Assembly: GCF_900240265.1 (NCBI RefSeq)
Contig: NZ_LT964739.1
Location: 509,287 to 534,691, forward strand
Source of the DNA: Galactobacillus timonensis
GTDB lineage: Bacteria; Bacillota_I; Bacilli_A; Erysipelotrichales; Erysipelotrichaceae
Direction: 5' to 3'
Length of the DNA: 25,405 nucleotides
The number at the start of each line of letters is the position of its first letter. Positions within the stretch are counted from its first letter, which is position 1. Below are positions 1 through 6,965 of the stretch, piece after piece. Below the pieces are notes generated by a model, which made no database searches, was not told where the DNA came from, and saw only the letters and a program-made list of their open reading frames with translations. The translations under genes and the position numbers were made by a program.

Positions 1-2
1 TT

Positions 3-80
3 CCGCAACCGCTGCCTCTATGTGCTCAGGAAGAGCTCCCGGCCATTGTTGAACCCTGTCATTCCGCCAAAGAAGGTTAA
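3..80 (+). CDS. 3' end of an unidentified gene (partial, frame uncertain)
   Basis: The window opens inside a probable coding region. One frame stays open from base 3 to a TAA at 78-80, three bases before the next start codon. Another frame stays open from base 1 to a TGA at 85-87, which would overlap the next ATG as ATGA. About 25 codons are visible in either frame and no motif can be recognised, so neither frame nor product can be settled. An AGAAGG ribosome site at 71-76 lies inside this tail and serves the next gene, which suggests the two are co-transcribed. Confidence 0.3.
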   Translation, partial: PQPLPLCAQEELPAIVEPCHSAKEG

Positions 81-83
81 GCA

Positions 84-374
84 ATGACAACAAACGGATT
101 AACATACGACCAGGTGTGGATCACGGCAGAAGGAGCCCGTTTGTATGGCAAAGAAGCAGAACTATATCTGCAGCCCCGCATCCGTTCCCTGAACCGAATG
201 TGCCGCTCAGCGCAGCGATTAATGCGCGGCATTGAAAGTGAGCTGAAGCAGCACGACCATACGAACAACAGGATCCTGTATGCCTTGAGTACAGACGAGA
301 TGCTTGCCCACATCGCCATCTGTTGCGAGATGTTTCTGGACGAATACGAAGAACTGCTGGAGACGCAGCCTTAA
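84..374 (+). CDS. small hypothetical protein, 96 aa
   Basis: I do not recognise this protein. It is 96 residues, charged, and probably all-helical and soluble. There is no signal peptide or membrane segment. The middle (about residues 30-55) is rich in Arg, Met and Gln, and the C-terminus is acidic (DEYEELLE). The start at 84 has AGAAGG ten bases upstream and follows the preceding gene almost directly, so it is probably the last gene of a rightward operon that begins outside the window. A terminator hairpin overlaps its stop codon. It is probably real, because ribosome site, stop and terminator agree, but no function can be assigned. Confidence 0.65.
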   Translation: MTTNGLTYDQVWITAEGARLYGKEAELYLQPRIRSLNRMCRSAQRLMRGIESELKQHDHTNNRILYALSTDEMLAHIAICCEMFLDEYEELLETQP

Positions 375-393
375 CGGGCCCGTCTCCTTTTCG
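359..393 (+). terminator. rho-independent terminator overlapping a stop codon
   Basis: GGAGACG at 359-365 pairs perfectly with CGTCTCC at 381-387, followed by TTTTCGTTT. The 5' arm is inside the last codons of the small gene ending at 374. Confidence 0.7.
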
Positions 394-400
394 TTTCCAT

Positions 401-428
401 AAGAAAAACCGCCTGTTTTACCAGACGG
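401..428 (-). terminator. rho-independent terminator of the CpXC operon
   Basis: Read on the minus strand, CCGTCTG (428-422) pairs with CAGGCGG (415-409) with one G-T wobble and a six-base loop. TTTTTCTT (408-401) follows. It lies about 110 bases after the stop codon of the CpXC gene and faces the rightward terminator that ends near 393, so the two convergent units are cleanly separated. Confidence 0.75.
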
Positions 429-536
429 CTTCATGGCGGATAAACCTTTTTGGGGTGCCCCGAGACCCCAGGTTATTTCACTTCGATTTCGAGGCCTCCC
501 CAGAAAAATTTAGATCGCCTAAATTTCTTGATTCGC
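429..536 (-). other. structured 3' untranslated stretch after the CpXC gene
   Basis: No gene is seen here. On the minus strand it holds a perfect AT-rich 8-bp hairpin (AAATTTAG / CTAAATTT, 506-526, five-base loop) followed by a short T run, and a GC-rich hairpin (GGGGT / ACCCC, near 453-471) before the final terminator at 401-428. The first hairpin could be a weak terminator. Confidence 0.35.
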
Positions 537-1208
537 TCAGGAAGGTTTGATCTCCTTGATCGAATCAGGCATCTGCGTATTTTCAAACAGCTTCACGATC
601 CAGGCCTCATTAACGACTGGAAACGACGCATTATCAACACGGTACAGATCACGGTCCGCATCAAACTCCTCCTGCAGACCGGCAAACGGAATCATGAATC
701 CCATGCCCCTGCCTTCGGTAAAACGGACATTGACCTTTACAACATCGTCTGTCTTACTCTGGTATTCGACGGAGGTGATTTCTTCCACCTTCGCCTTTTT
801 CTGCTCAATCACGTCAATGAAGCTGTCATACTTCGCCAGCTCCGCAAGGCGGTCATCGATACCGTCTTCCAGCTGCTGAATCTTCTCCGTAAACTCGCGT
901 ACCGTCGGACAGCGGCGCAGAATATAGTGCTTCGCATTGAGCTGGCTGCCAAGGTCAAGCATTTCCTTCGGCGGCTGCTCTTCGGACACATAGATCACGA
1001 ATTTCCTCTCCCTGTCCACATACAGCAGCGGATTCATCAGAAGAAACTCTTTCTGACAGTGCGGACACGTATGATGGAAAATATCTCCCGAAATGCTCCG
1101 TTCACGAAGATCCGGATCCTTTGACGCCTCCACGACGTCATACACTTCAACCGGGAATTCCTTTCCGCAATACGGACATGTATAGGAAATGGTATGTGAT
1201 GTACTCAT
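537..1208 (-). CDS. CpXC domain zinc-ribbon protein
   Basis: This 223-residue soluble protein begins with two CxxC pairs, CPYC (residues 11-14) and CPHC (48-51), the pattern of the CpXC domain, which is thought to bind zinc. The remaining 170 residues include a charged helical stretch (about 100-140, EKIQQLEDGIDDRLAEL) and a beta-rich C-terminal part. No enzymatic motif is visible, and the molecular role of CpXC proteins is not established. The start ATG overlaps the stop of the upstream gene as ATGA, and GGAG lies nine bases upstream inside that gene, so the two are translationally coupled. A terminator follows at 401-428. The domain assignment is confident; the function is unknown. Confidence 0.85.
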   Translation of the reverse strand: MSTSHTISYTCPYCGKEFPVEVYDVVEASKDPDLRERSISGDIFHHTCPHCQKEFLLMNPLLYVDRERKFVIYVSEEQPPKEMLDLGSQLNAKHYILRRCPTVREFTEKIQQLEDGIDDRLAELAKYDSFIDVIEQKKAKVEEITSVEYQSKTDDVVKVNVRFTEGRGMGFMIPFAGLQEEFDADRDLYRVDNASFPVVNEAWIVKLFENTQMPDSIKEIKPS

Positions 1209-1924
1209 TCCAGCACTCCTCTCAGCTGCCGGTGCGCTTCCGAAAAGCCGAACCCGGCCGCATTCCCCTCTTTGACAAGGGCATCTTTCTTTTTCTCATC
1301 CTCTTCCGAAAGGTGGTTGCTATGGAAGACCGTCAACAGACGCGTCATTTCACCGATCTCATATGGCAGCGTATACAGCAGCTCACCGATCGCATAACCG
1401 CCGCTCTTAGGCTCTTCCAGAAGCCGCCCGAGCAGAAACGGGCCCTCAAAGGATTCTGCCTGCATCGAATATTCGCAGATTCCCTTTTCTTCATTGATTC
1501 CCACAACAAGGATATCGGGGCAGAAATCATCCCGAAGATCATCGATCACCGTCTCCTGACGCGTCAGCCGCACGCCTTCCGGCGTATCCCTCTCCTGTGT
1601 CTCGATGAACACTTCATTTTTTATCTGCATCTGGTGACTTGGACGGATGCGGCGCGCATTGAGCGAACGCAGATGGCCCGGCGTAAACACTCCGAGCATC
1701 TCTTCCCTGTCCAGCCCCTTTGTACAATGATTCCAGGAATCCCCGATGGAGAGCACATTAAAAAGAAGAATCCCTTCCCGGCTGATGAACGAGGAACACA
1801 GCATATAGCAATCATCCTCACTCACATCGATCGATGGTTTCAGTTTTTCCGTAAAGGCATCTGCTTCCAGTACAACGTACTGATGAAAGTATTCCCGAAA
1901 TCCCATTTCTTTCAGCAGAATCAT
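1205..1924 (-). CDS. hypothetical protein, partner of the CpXC protein
   Basis: I cannot place this 239-residue protein in a named family. It has no signal peptide, membrane helix or cysteine cluster. It appears alpha/beta, with alternating hydrophobic strands (DILVVGI, about residues 140-146) and a charged helical C-terminus (LSEEDEKKKDALVKEG). It is the first gene of a two-gene operon with the CpXC gene, joined by an ATGA overlap, so the two products probably act together. The start has GGGATGGGG about seven to fifteen bases upstream. An 8-bp perfect palindromic element lies 34-53 bases upstream of the start and may be its operator. Confidence 0.75.
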   Translation of the reverse strand: MILLKEMGFREYFHQYVVLEADAFTEKLKPSIDVSEDDCYMLCSSFISREGILLFNVLSIGDSWNHCTKGLDREEMLGVFTPGHLRSLNARRIRPSHQMQIKNEVFIETQERDTPEGVRLTRQETVIDDLRDDFCPDILVVGINEEKGICEYSMQAESFEGPFLLGRLLEEPKSGGYAIGELLYTLPYEIGEMTRLLTVFHSNHLSEEDEKKKDALVKEGNAAGFGFSEAHRQLRGVLE

Positions 1925-1957
1925 CGCTAGACCCCATCCCTAGACTAGCACGTTTAT

Positions 1958-1977
1958 GCATGTTTATTCAAACATGC
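1958..1977. promoter_or_regulatory. perfect inverted repeat, possible operator or stem-loop
   Basis: GCATGTTT (1958-1965) and AAACATGC (1970-1977) form a perfect 8-bp inverted repeat around ATTC. A third half-site, AAACATGC, is at 1984-1991. The element lies between the stop of the HAD gene (2014) and the start of the gene at 1924. It lacks a T run, so it is not an obvious terminator. The extra half-site suits cooperative binding by a repressor, but no regulator gene is nearby. Confidence 0.4.
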
Positions 1978-2013
1978 ACGCAAAAACATGCTTTCAATCA
2001 GGCGGCACGGTAT

Positions 2014-2658
2014 CTATTGTCTCAAAAGAGGGATCACGTCTCTCAGATCCGTCACAATTGCGTCCGCAAAGCTTTGATCCGCAATCCCGTCCGGGTCCCG
2101 CAGCGCCGTCACGAATGTGCCCGAAGCTTTCGCCCCTTCGATGCCGGTCCGCGAATCTTCAATAACCATCGCCTGCGAAGGCAGACAGCCCGCATCCTCA
2201 ATGCCAAGCGTATAGATATATGGATCCGGCTTGGGATGACCCGTCTCAAGACCACTGTAAATGGAACGAAAATACTTCGAAATCCCCAGCGTATTCAACG
2301 CATCAACAATCCGGTCACTCCCCGAATTGGTTGCCACACTCATCGGAATATGATGATCCCTGCAGAAGGAAAGAAGTTCTTCCAGATGCGGCGTCGCCAG
2401 CGCCTTCCAATCCGGATTTATTTTCGCAGGACGATACTTCACGATCTCATCGCGGTTTTTCCGGTATGCCTCCTGATCCGAGAAACAGCGGTCCATAGCC
2501 GCCGGCCGCGTCATATAGTTTGCGCCCATCAATGCCGCAAGATCCGCCTTTGTACACCGGATCCCCATCTGTTCCAGCGCCTGCGCCTGCTGACGCATAT
2601 ACCACGCCTCCGTCTGTACAATGACACCGTCAAAGTCAAATAGCAGCACCTTATACAT
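2014..2658 (-). CDS. HAD-family phosphatase (beta-phosphoglucomutase-like)
   Basis: This 214-residue protein is a haloacid-dehalogenase superfamily hydrolase of subfamily I, cytosolic, probably removing phosphate from a small sugar phosphate or similar metabolite. All four motifs are visible: DFDGV with nucleophile D8 and acid/base D10; ATNS with T110; the motif III lysine in GHPKPDPY (K143); and the metal-binding pair in VIEDS (E167, D168). The helical cap lies between about residues 15 and 85, typical of beta-phosphoglucomutase and phosphoglycolate phosphatase relatives. The substrate cannot be read from the sequence. GTG at 2661 is an alternative start one codon earlier; both have an AGGGGGGG ribosome site. 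Its upstream region contains one copy of the 56-bp repeat that flanks the next gene. Confidence 0.85.
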   Translation of the reverse strand: MYKVLLFDFDGVIVQTEAWYMRQQAQALEQMGIRCTKADLAALMGANYMTRPAAMDRCFSDQEAYRKNRDEIVKYRPAKINPDWKALATPHLEELLSFCRDHHIPMSVATNSGSDRIVDALNTLGISKYFRSIYSGLETGHPKPDPYIYTLGIEDAGCLPSQAMVIEDSRTGIEGAKASGTFVTALRDPDGIADQSFADAIVTDLRDVIPLLRQ

Positions 2659-2722
2659 CACCGCGTCCCCCCCTCATCGTTCAATTTTCGAGAATATTCT
2701 AACAGTAGATTGTCAAAAGTAT

Positions 2723-2778
2723 AAAAGTGCCGCTTCCGGGTACTCTTTTTTACTTTTCTGCATTTTTAGTACCGTGAA
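2723..2778. repeat. 56-bp direct repeat, copy A (left of the AAA/DUF4143 gene)
   Basis: Bases 2723-2778 match 4061-4116 without gaps at 50 of 56 positions (my count), in the same orientation. The core is an inverted repeat, GGTACT (2739-2744) and AGTACC (2768-2773), around a T-rich spacer. Copy A begins two bases after the stop codon of the ATPase gene and is also the upstream region of the HAD gene. Relative to copy B, one arm of the palindrome and one internal TAAAAATG repeat are altered. Confidence 0.9.
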
Positions 2779-2780
2779 GT

Positions 2781-4025
2781 TCAGATGCTGACTTTACCAA
2801 GAAACAGATCAATTGCATTGATATGATGCACGCCTTCCCGCTGGTCTCTGTATTTATCAAGGGAAATGATGTAGCGCGGATATCCATCGCGGATGAGCCG
2901 GAAAGGACGATACTCCCGTTCCTGAATTTTCTCGTCCGCCTCTCTGCTGCCGCCATGCAGGGAATAAGTCACCTGAATATACGCATAATTCTGTTCCTGA
3001 TCGCGACAGATAAAGTCACATTCAAGATTCCCGACTTTGCCGAAACTGACCTGGTAATTATTGCTTACAAGATACAAATAGACCAAATTTTCCAGAGTCG
3101 GCCCATAATTCATCTGATTATCGGTATTCATAGAAAAGTAGAGCGACATGTCCGCAAGATAATATTTCTGATCCCTGCGTATCGCCTTCCTGCTCTTTAA
3201 GTCAAACCGATTACATTCATAAATTATCTTGGCCTTTTTCAAATCTTCGATATATCTGCGGACCGTCGATGCCTTTGTCCTCATCCCCTCTTTTTCCAGA
3301 GAACTCAGCAAATTTCCAAGTGAAACAGGTGACCCATAATTATTAATGAGATACGTCTGCACTCGTTCATAAACCGCAAGATTGGAAATGCGTCTCCTGG
3401 TCTTTACGTCTTTCTCGAATATTTCTGAGACGATGCCACGCGTGTAAGTACGCCTTGCATTTAAATCAGGAAACTCAAGGGACTTTGGAAAGCCGCCGTT
3501 CAGCACATACTCATTGAATTCCTGATCCATATCACCGCTCACATTGAGATTAAAAAATTTCTTCATTTCCAAAAACTCATGAAAATCCAGCGGAAATGTC
3601 TCAAAGGTCAAATATCTTCCCGTAAGTTTTGTCGTGATTTCATCGCTAAGAAGATAAGAGTTCGATCCTGTAAGGAAGATAGAGAATCCATCCTCTGCAT
3701 ATGCCTGCACAACACTTTCAAACCCCTCCACATTCTGGACCTCATCAATAAAGAGGTAAAATAATCCCCCGCCAGAAATCATTGACTCAATCCGCGCTTC
3801 CAACTGCTCAGGTTTCTTAATTTCCTTGAATCCACGTTTATCCAACGGAATATAGATGATATGTGCCGAATCCACACCGTTAGAGAGCAGTTCGTTTATT
3901 ATCGCCTTCATAATGCAGGATTTCCCGCACCGGCGGATGCCGGTAATTACCTTGATAATATCCGAGCTGTAAAAAGGACGAAGTCTGGATAAGTATTTTT
4001 CCCTTGGATATATGTTCGTATACAT
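2781..4025 (-). CDS. AAA ATPase with DUF4143 nuclease-like C-terminal domain
   Basis: This 414-residue protein combines an AAA_14-type ATPase with a DUF4143 region. Visible motifs: Walker A GIRRCGKS (29-36); Walker B FLFIDE-like segment (LFIDEVQ, 91-97); sensor segment LTGSNS (118-123); and LTGRY (134-138). A winged-helix-like middle (about 215-270) follows. The C-terminal part has a PD-(D/E)XK-like pattern with E312, D337 and QVT (351-353), in which the usual lysine is replaced by Thr. The role of this common family is unknown. I chose the ATG at 4025 because family members start with MYxNIYPR; ATG at 4049 is an in-frame alternative. The gene is clearly more AT-rich than its neighbours and is bounded almost exactly by two 56-bp direct repeats, which suggests horizontal acquisition as a unit. 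Confidence 0.85.
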   Translation of the reverse strand: MYTNIYPREKYLSRLRPFYSSDIIKVITGIRRCGKSCIMKAIINELLSNGVDSAHIIYIPLDKRGFKEIKKPEQLEARIESMISGGGLFYLFIDEVQNVEGFESVVQAYAEDGFSIFLTGSNSYLLSDEITTKLTGRYLTFETFPLDFHEFLEMKKFFNLNVSGDMDQEFNEYVLNGGFPKSLEFPDLNARRTYTRGIVSEIFEKDVKTRRRISNLAVYERVQTYLINNYGSPVSLGNLLSSLEKEGMRTKASTVRRYIEDLKKAKIIYECNRFDLKSRKAIRRDQKYYLADMSLYFSMNTDNQMNYGPTLENLVYLYLVSNNYQVSFGKVGNLECDFICRDQEQNYAYIQVTYSLHGGSREADEKIQEREYRPFRLIRDGYPRYIISLDKYRDQREGVHHINAIDLFLGKVSI

Positions 4026-4060
4026 GTTCCGTGCCCGTTTCTCTTTCATGACTATACTTC

Positions 4061-4116
4061 AAAACTGCTGTTTCCGGGTACTCATTTTTACTTTTTTGCA
4101 TTTTTAGTACCCTGAA
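4061..4116. repeat. 56-bp direct repeat, copy B (upstream of the AAA/DUF4143 gene)
   Basis: This is the second copy of the repeat at 2723-2778. Its core is a perfect 7-bp inverted repeat, GGGTACT (4076-4082) and AGTACCC (4106-4112). On the minus strand it also contains two direct TAAAAATG units 16 bases apart. It ends 36 bases before the ATG at 4025 (12 bases before the alternative start), so it probably holds the promoter or operator of the ATPase gene. Confidence 0.9.
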
Positions 4117-4163
4117 TAGGCAAATAGCTATAAGACAAAGTCCAGCAAACGGACCGCAAAATG

Positions 4164-4185
4164 AAAAAGCCCCCCGAAAGGGAGC
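4164..4185 (-). terminator. rho-independent terminator of the opp-ggt-chr operon
   Basis: On the minus strand GCTCCC pairs with GGGGGGC (4185-4169, one wobble, TTTC loop) followed by TTTTTCATTTT. It lies just after the stop codon at 4191. Confidence 0.85.
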
Positions 4186-4190
4186 GAACA

Positions 4191-4760
4191 TCAGAAGGAG
4201 AAAATGATTCCAATCACAGCCGCAATCACAATCAGAACGATCGGATGAATGTCCGGCTTCCATTTGTAAAACGCAAAGAGAGCCGCAAACAGAATGATTC
4301 CCTTCCAACGGAACAGATCCGCAACACTACCACTCACCTTGAACGCATCCACATTAAAGAGAGCCATCAGATAAATACTGATCACAGCCGATAGAATAAA
4401 GCCAACCACCGCCGGCCGCAGACCATTGAAGATCCCCTTCACAACTTTTGAATTCTGGAACTGAACCAGAATCCTCGCAATGATGCAGATGACAATAATG
4501 GACGGCGCAACCAGAGAAAGCGTAGCCGCAACACCACCCCAAACACCAAACATATGGTTACCGACATAGGTAGCCATATTGATGCCGATCGGACCCGGCG
4601 TCGACTCCGAAACCGCAATCATCGTCGTCAGATCGCTGAGCGAAAACCAACCGTATTTTGCCGAAATCTCTTCCAGGAACGGAACCGTCGCAAGACCACC
4701 GCCAACAGCGAACAGACCCGTCTTGAAGAATTCCCAGCACATCAGAAGAAAAGTATTCAT
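4191..4760 (-). CDS. chromate transporter family protein, half-size subunit 2
   Basis: This 189-residue membrane protein belongs to the CHR family (ChrA). It shows the conserved GGG segment after the first amphipathic helix (FAVGGGLATVPF, about residues 17-28) and the PGP segment (STPGPIGIN, 53-61), followed by about five hydrophobic helices. Full-length ChrA has two such halves; short-chain members are encoded as adjacent pairs that work together. The ATG overlaps the stop of the preceding half by four bases (ATGA), with AAAAGG just upstream. CHR proteins export chromate or related oxyanions in studied cases, but in an anaerobe placed behind a peptide operon the physiological substrate is uncertain. 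It is the last gene of the operon. Confidence 0.88.
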   Translation of the reverse strand: MNTFLLMCWEFFKTGLFAVGGGLATVPFLEEISAKYGWFSLSDLTTMIAVSESTPGPIGINMATYVGNHMFGVWGGVAATLSLVAPSIIVICIIARILVQFQNSKVVKGIFNGLRPAVVGFILSAVISIYLMALFNVDAFKVSGSVADLFRWKGIILFAALFAFYKWKPDIHPIVLIVIAAVIGIIFSF

Positions 4761-5305
4761 GCCTTTTCTCCCTTCTTATTCCCCGTCACATACAGAACAT
4801 AGCCGACCGCCCCTGCGACAATCACCAGAAGCACCGTCGAAATATTTGTAAAGTATGCAAGAATAAACGCCGCCGCAAAAATCACAAATGCCGGCGCATC
4901 CTTGACGCCCTTCTTATACATCTTGGAAATTGCAAAATACATCAGTACACAGACAGCGACCTGAATCCCCGCCAGCGCATGCTGAACGACCGCAAGCGAA
5001 GAAAAGTTCGAGATCAGCTTTGCAATCACGCTGATAATAATTAACGAAGGCGAAACAACCCCCAGTGTAGCAACGATGCCGCCCAGAACTCCTCGCATCT
5101 TATAGCCGACAAACGTCGCCGTATTTACCGCGATAATACCCGGCGTACACTGACCGATTGCATAATAATCCATGATTTCATCTTCCGTCGCCCAGTGATA
5201 CTTATCGATCACTTCCTTCTGAATCATCGGCAGCATCGCATATCCGCCGCCAAACGTAAACAGTCCCATCCGGAACCAAGCACTGAATAACTGCCAGTAA
5301 ATCAC
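4757..5305 (-). CDS. chromate transporter family protein, half-size subunit 1
   Basis: This 182-residue membrane protein is the partner half of the next gene. It has the CHR family signatures FTFGGGYAMLP (about residues 16-26) and CTPGIIAVNTATFVG (about 53-67), then several hydrophobic helices, and ends with a short basic tail. It starts with GTG at 5305, with GGGGAAG as ribosome site. It lies 52 bases after ggt with no hairpin-plus-T-run between them, so it is likely transcribed with the opp-ggt genes. Two intact half-genes with an ATGA junction are normal for short-chain CHR proteins; this is not a frameshifted chrA. Confidence 0.88.
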   Translation of the reverse strand: MIYWQLFSAWFRMGLFTFGGGYAMLPMIQKEVIDKYHWATEDEIMDYYAIGQCTPGIIAVNTATFVGYKMRGVLGGIVATLGVVSPSLIIISVIAKLISNFSSLAVVQHALAGIQVAVCVLMYFAISKMYKKGVKDAPAFVIFAAAFILAYFTNISTVLLVIVAGAVGYVLYVTGNKKGEKA

Positions 5306-5357
5306 ACCACTTCCCCATTTCTAATTAAGTTTTTTCCGCACAACATAGAGCAGGTCC

Positions 5358-6965
5358 TTAGAAGCATGCAATATTCGAATCCGTCCGCGACTCTGTACCG
5401 CCCACCAGCGTCCCATTGGCAAGACGCACAATCATCTGCCCCCTGCCGAAGGAAACACCATCCGTCGCAATCTGAATTTCATGTCCACGCCGCACCAGGT
5501 CCTGCGCAATCGCATTATTAAACGACGGCTCCAGCATCACCTGCTTTCCTCGAATCCATTGCCAGCGCGGCGCATCCAGCGCCATCTGCGGATTCAGATT
5601 GAAGTCCACAAAGTTGCTTACAACCTGCAGATGACCCTGCGGCTGCATATATCCGCCCATCACGCCAAAGGGGCCGACGGCCTTGCCGTCCTTCATGAGA
5701 AATCCCGGAATAATCGTATGATAGCTGCGCTTATGCGGAGCCAGCGCATTGGCATCCTGCGGATTCAAAGAAAAATCAGCACCCCGGTTCTGCAGCGAAA
5801 CGCCATAGCCTTCCAGAACAATGCCCGAACCAAATCCCATATAGTTCGACTGAATGTAGGAAACCATATTGCCTTCCCCGTCCGCCGTACAAAGATACAC
5901 CGTACCGCTCTTCGGAGGCTGTACAAAGGAAGGAAGATTCGCCTTCGCATTGATTTCCTTCGCCCGCATCGCTCCGTACTCCGGCTTCAGAAAGCAGGAA
6001 TAATCAACGGTCATATCTTTCGGGTCCGTCACATAGTGCATCGTATCCGCAAAGGCCAGTTTCATCGCCTCAATCTGCTTATGAACCGTATCCGTACTTT
6101 CCATTGCCTGCAGAGAAAAGTTATTAAGAATATTCAGCGCCATCAGTGCCGCAATCCCCTGCCCGTTGGGAGGGATCTCGCACACCTCATAACCCCGGTA
6201 GTTCACCCGGATCGGTTCAACCCATTGTGAAGAATAATCCACAAGATCTTCTTTGCGGATATAGCCGCCATCCCTGCGGCTTTGCGCATCGAGTTGATCC
6301 GCAATCTCACCCTTATAGAAGGCGTCCGCATCCGTTTCCGCAATCAGACGCAGCGTCCGAGCATGATTCGGCAGACGCACAATCTCACCAAAGTGATACG
6401 ACTCACCATCTTTCGTAAACGTTCGGAACCACTCATTAAAGACCGGATTCCCATCAAAGCGCTCATGAAAAATACGCGTTGAACGCTCCCACATTCTTGA
6501 AAGCATCGGCCCAAGAGGATATCCTTCCTCGGCATAGCGGATGGCCGGCGCCAGATCCTGAGCCAGCGTCAGCTTCCCAAAGCGCTGCACAAGCGTCGGC
6601 CACGCCTTCACCGCACCCGGCACCATCACTGGCGTCCAGCCGTACTTCGGCATCCCTTCCGGATTGTTTTTCTTCACTTCTTCCAGCGAAATATGCTTCG
6701 GCGAATAACCGCTCGAATTGAGACCATACAGATGATCTTTAACCCATACCAGCGCAAACGAATCCGAGCCAAGACCATTTGCCGTCGGCTCCACAACGGT
6801 CAACGCAGCCGCTGTCGCAACCGCCGCATCAATGGCATTGCCGCCATTCCGCATCACTTCCAGTCCCGCTGCCGCCGCCAGGTTCGAGCCCGTCGCAACC
6901 ATTCCGTTTGCGGCAGTTACACAATACCGGTTGCCCGCATAGGGCTGATATAACGGATCAAACAT
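5358..6965 (-). CDS. ggt: gamma-glutamyltransferase family protein (cytoplasmic, YwrD-like)
   Basis: This 535-residue Ntn-hydrolase precursor would cleave gamma-glutamyl bonds, as in glutathione or gamma-glutamyl peptides. The predicted nucleophile is T355 in SGTVYLCTADGEGN, the point of autocleavage into a large subunit of about 354 residues and a small one of about 181. The oxyanion GG pair is in GVMGGYMQ (about 437-438), and the N-terminal NGMVATGSNLAA segment is typical. There is no signal peptide, unlike secreted GGT, so it should act in the cytosol on imported substrate. The ATG at 6965 shares one base with the oppF stop (TGATG) and has AAGGAGGAGG upstream, so it is coupled to the transporter. 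A lyase or amidase role for another gamma-glutamyl compound is possible. Confidence 0.9.
   Translation of the reverse strand: MFDPLYQPYAGNRYCVTAANGMVATGSNLAAAAGLEVMRNGGNAIDAAVATAAALTVVEPTANGLGSDSFALVWVKDHLYGLNSSGYSPKHISLEEVKKNNPEGMPKYGWTPVMVPGAVKAWPTLVQRFGKLTLAQDLAPAIRYAEEGYPLGPMLSRMWERSTRIFHERFDGNPVFNEWFRTFTKDGESYHFGEIVRLPNHARTLRLIAETDADAFYKGEIADQLDAQSRRDGGYIRKEDLVDYSSQWVEPIRVNYRGYEVCEIPPNGQGIAALMALNILNNFSLQAMESTDTVHKQIEAMKLAFADTMHYVTDPKDMTVDYSCFLKPEYGAMRAKEINAKANLPSFVQPPKSGTVYLCTADGEGNMVSYIQSNYMGFGSGIVLEGYGVSLQNRGADFSLNPQDANALAPHKRSYHTIIPGFLMKDGKAVGPFGVMGGYMQPQGHLQVVSNFVDFNLNPQMALDAPRWQWIRGKQVMLEPSFNNAIAQDLVRRGHEIQIATDGVSFGRGQMIVRLANGTLVGGTESRTDSNIACF

Noticed and set aside
450..1124. Long open frame on the plus strand, 224 codons
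   Set aside because: It is the antisense shadow of the CpXC gene, which has motif, ribosome site and terminator support.
4191..5305. Frameshifted chrA pseudogene
   Set aside because: Both halves have their own starts, ribosome sites and complete CHR signatures, joined by ATGA, as in known short-chain pairs.
5481..6230. Plus-strand open frame of 249 codons inside ggt
   Set aside because: It is very Arg/His-rich and lacks any domain, typical of an antisense shadow of a coding region.
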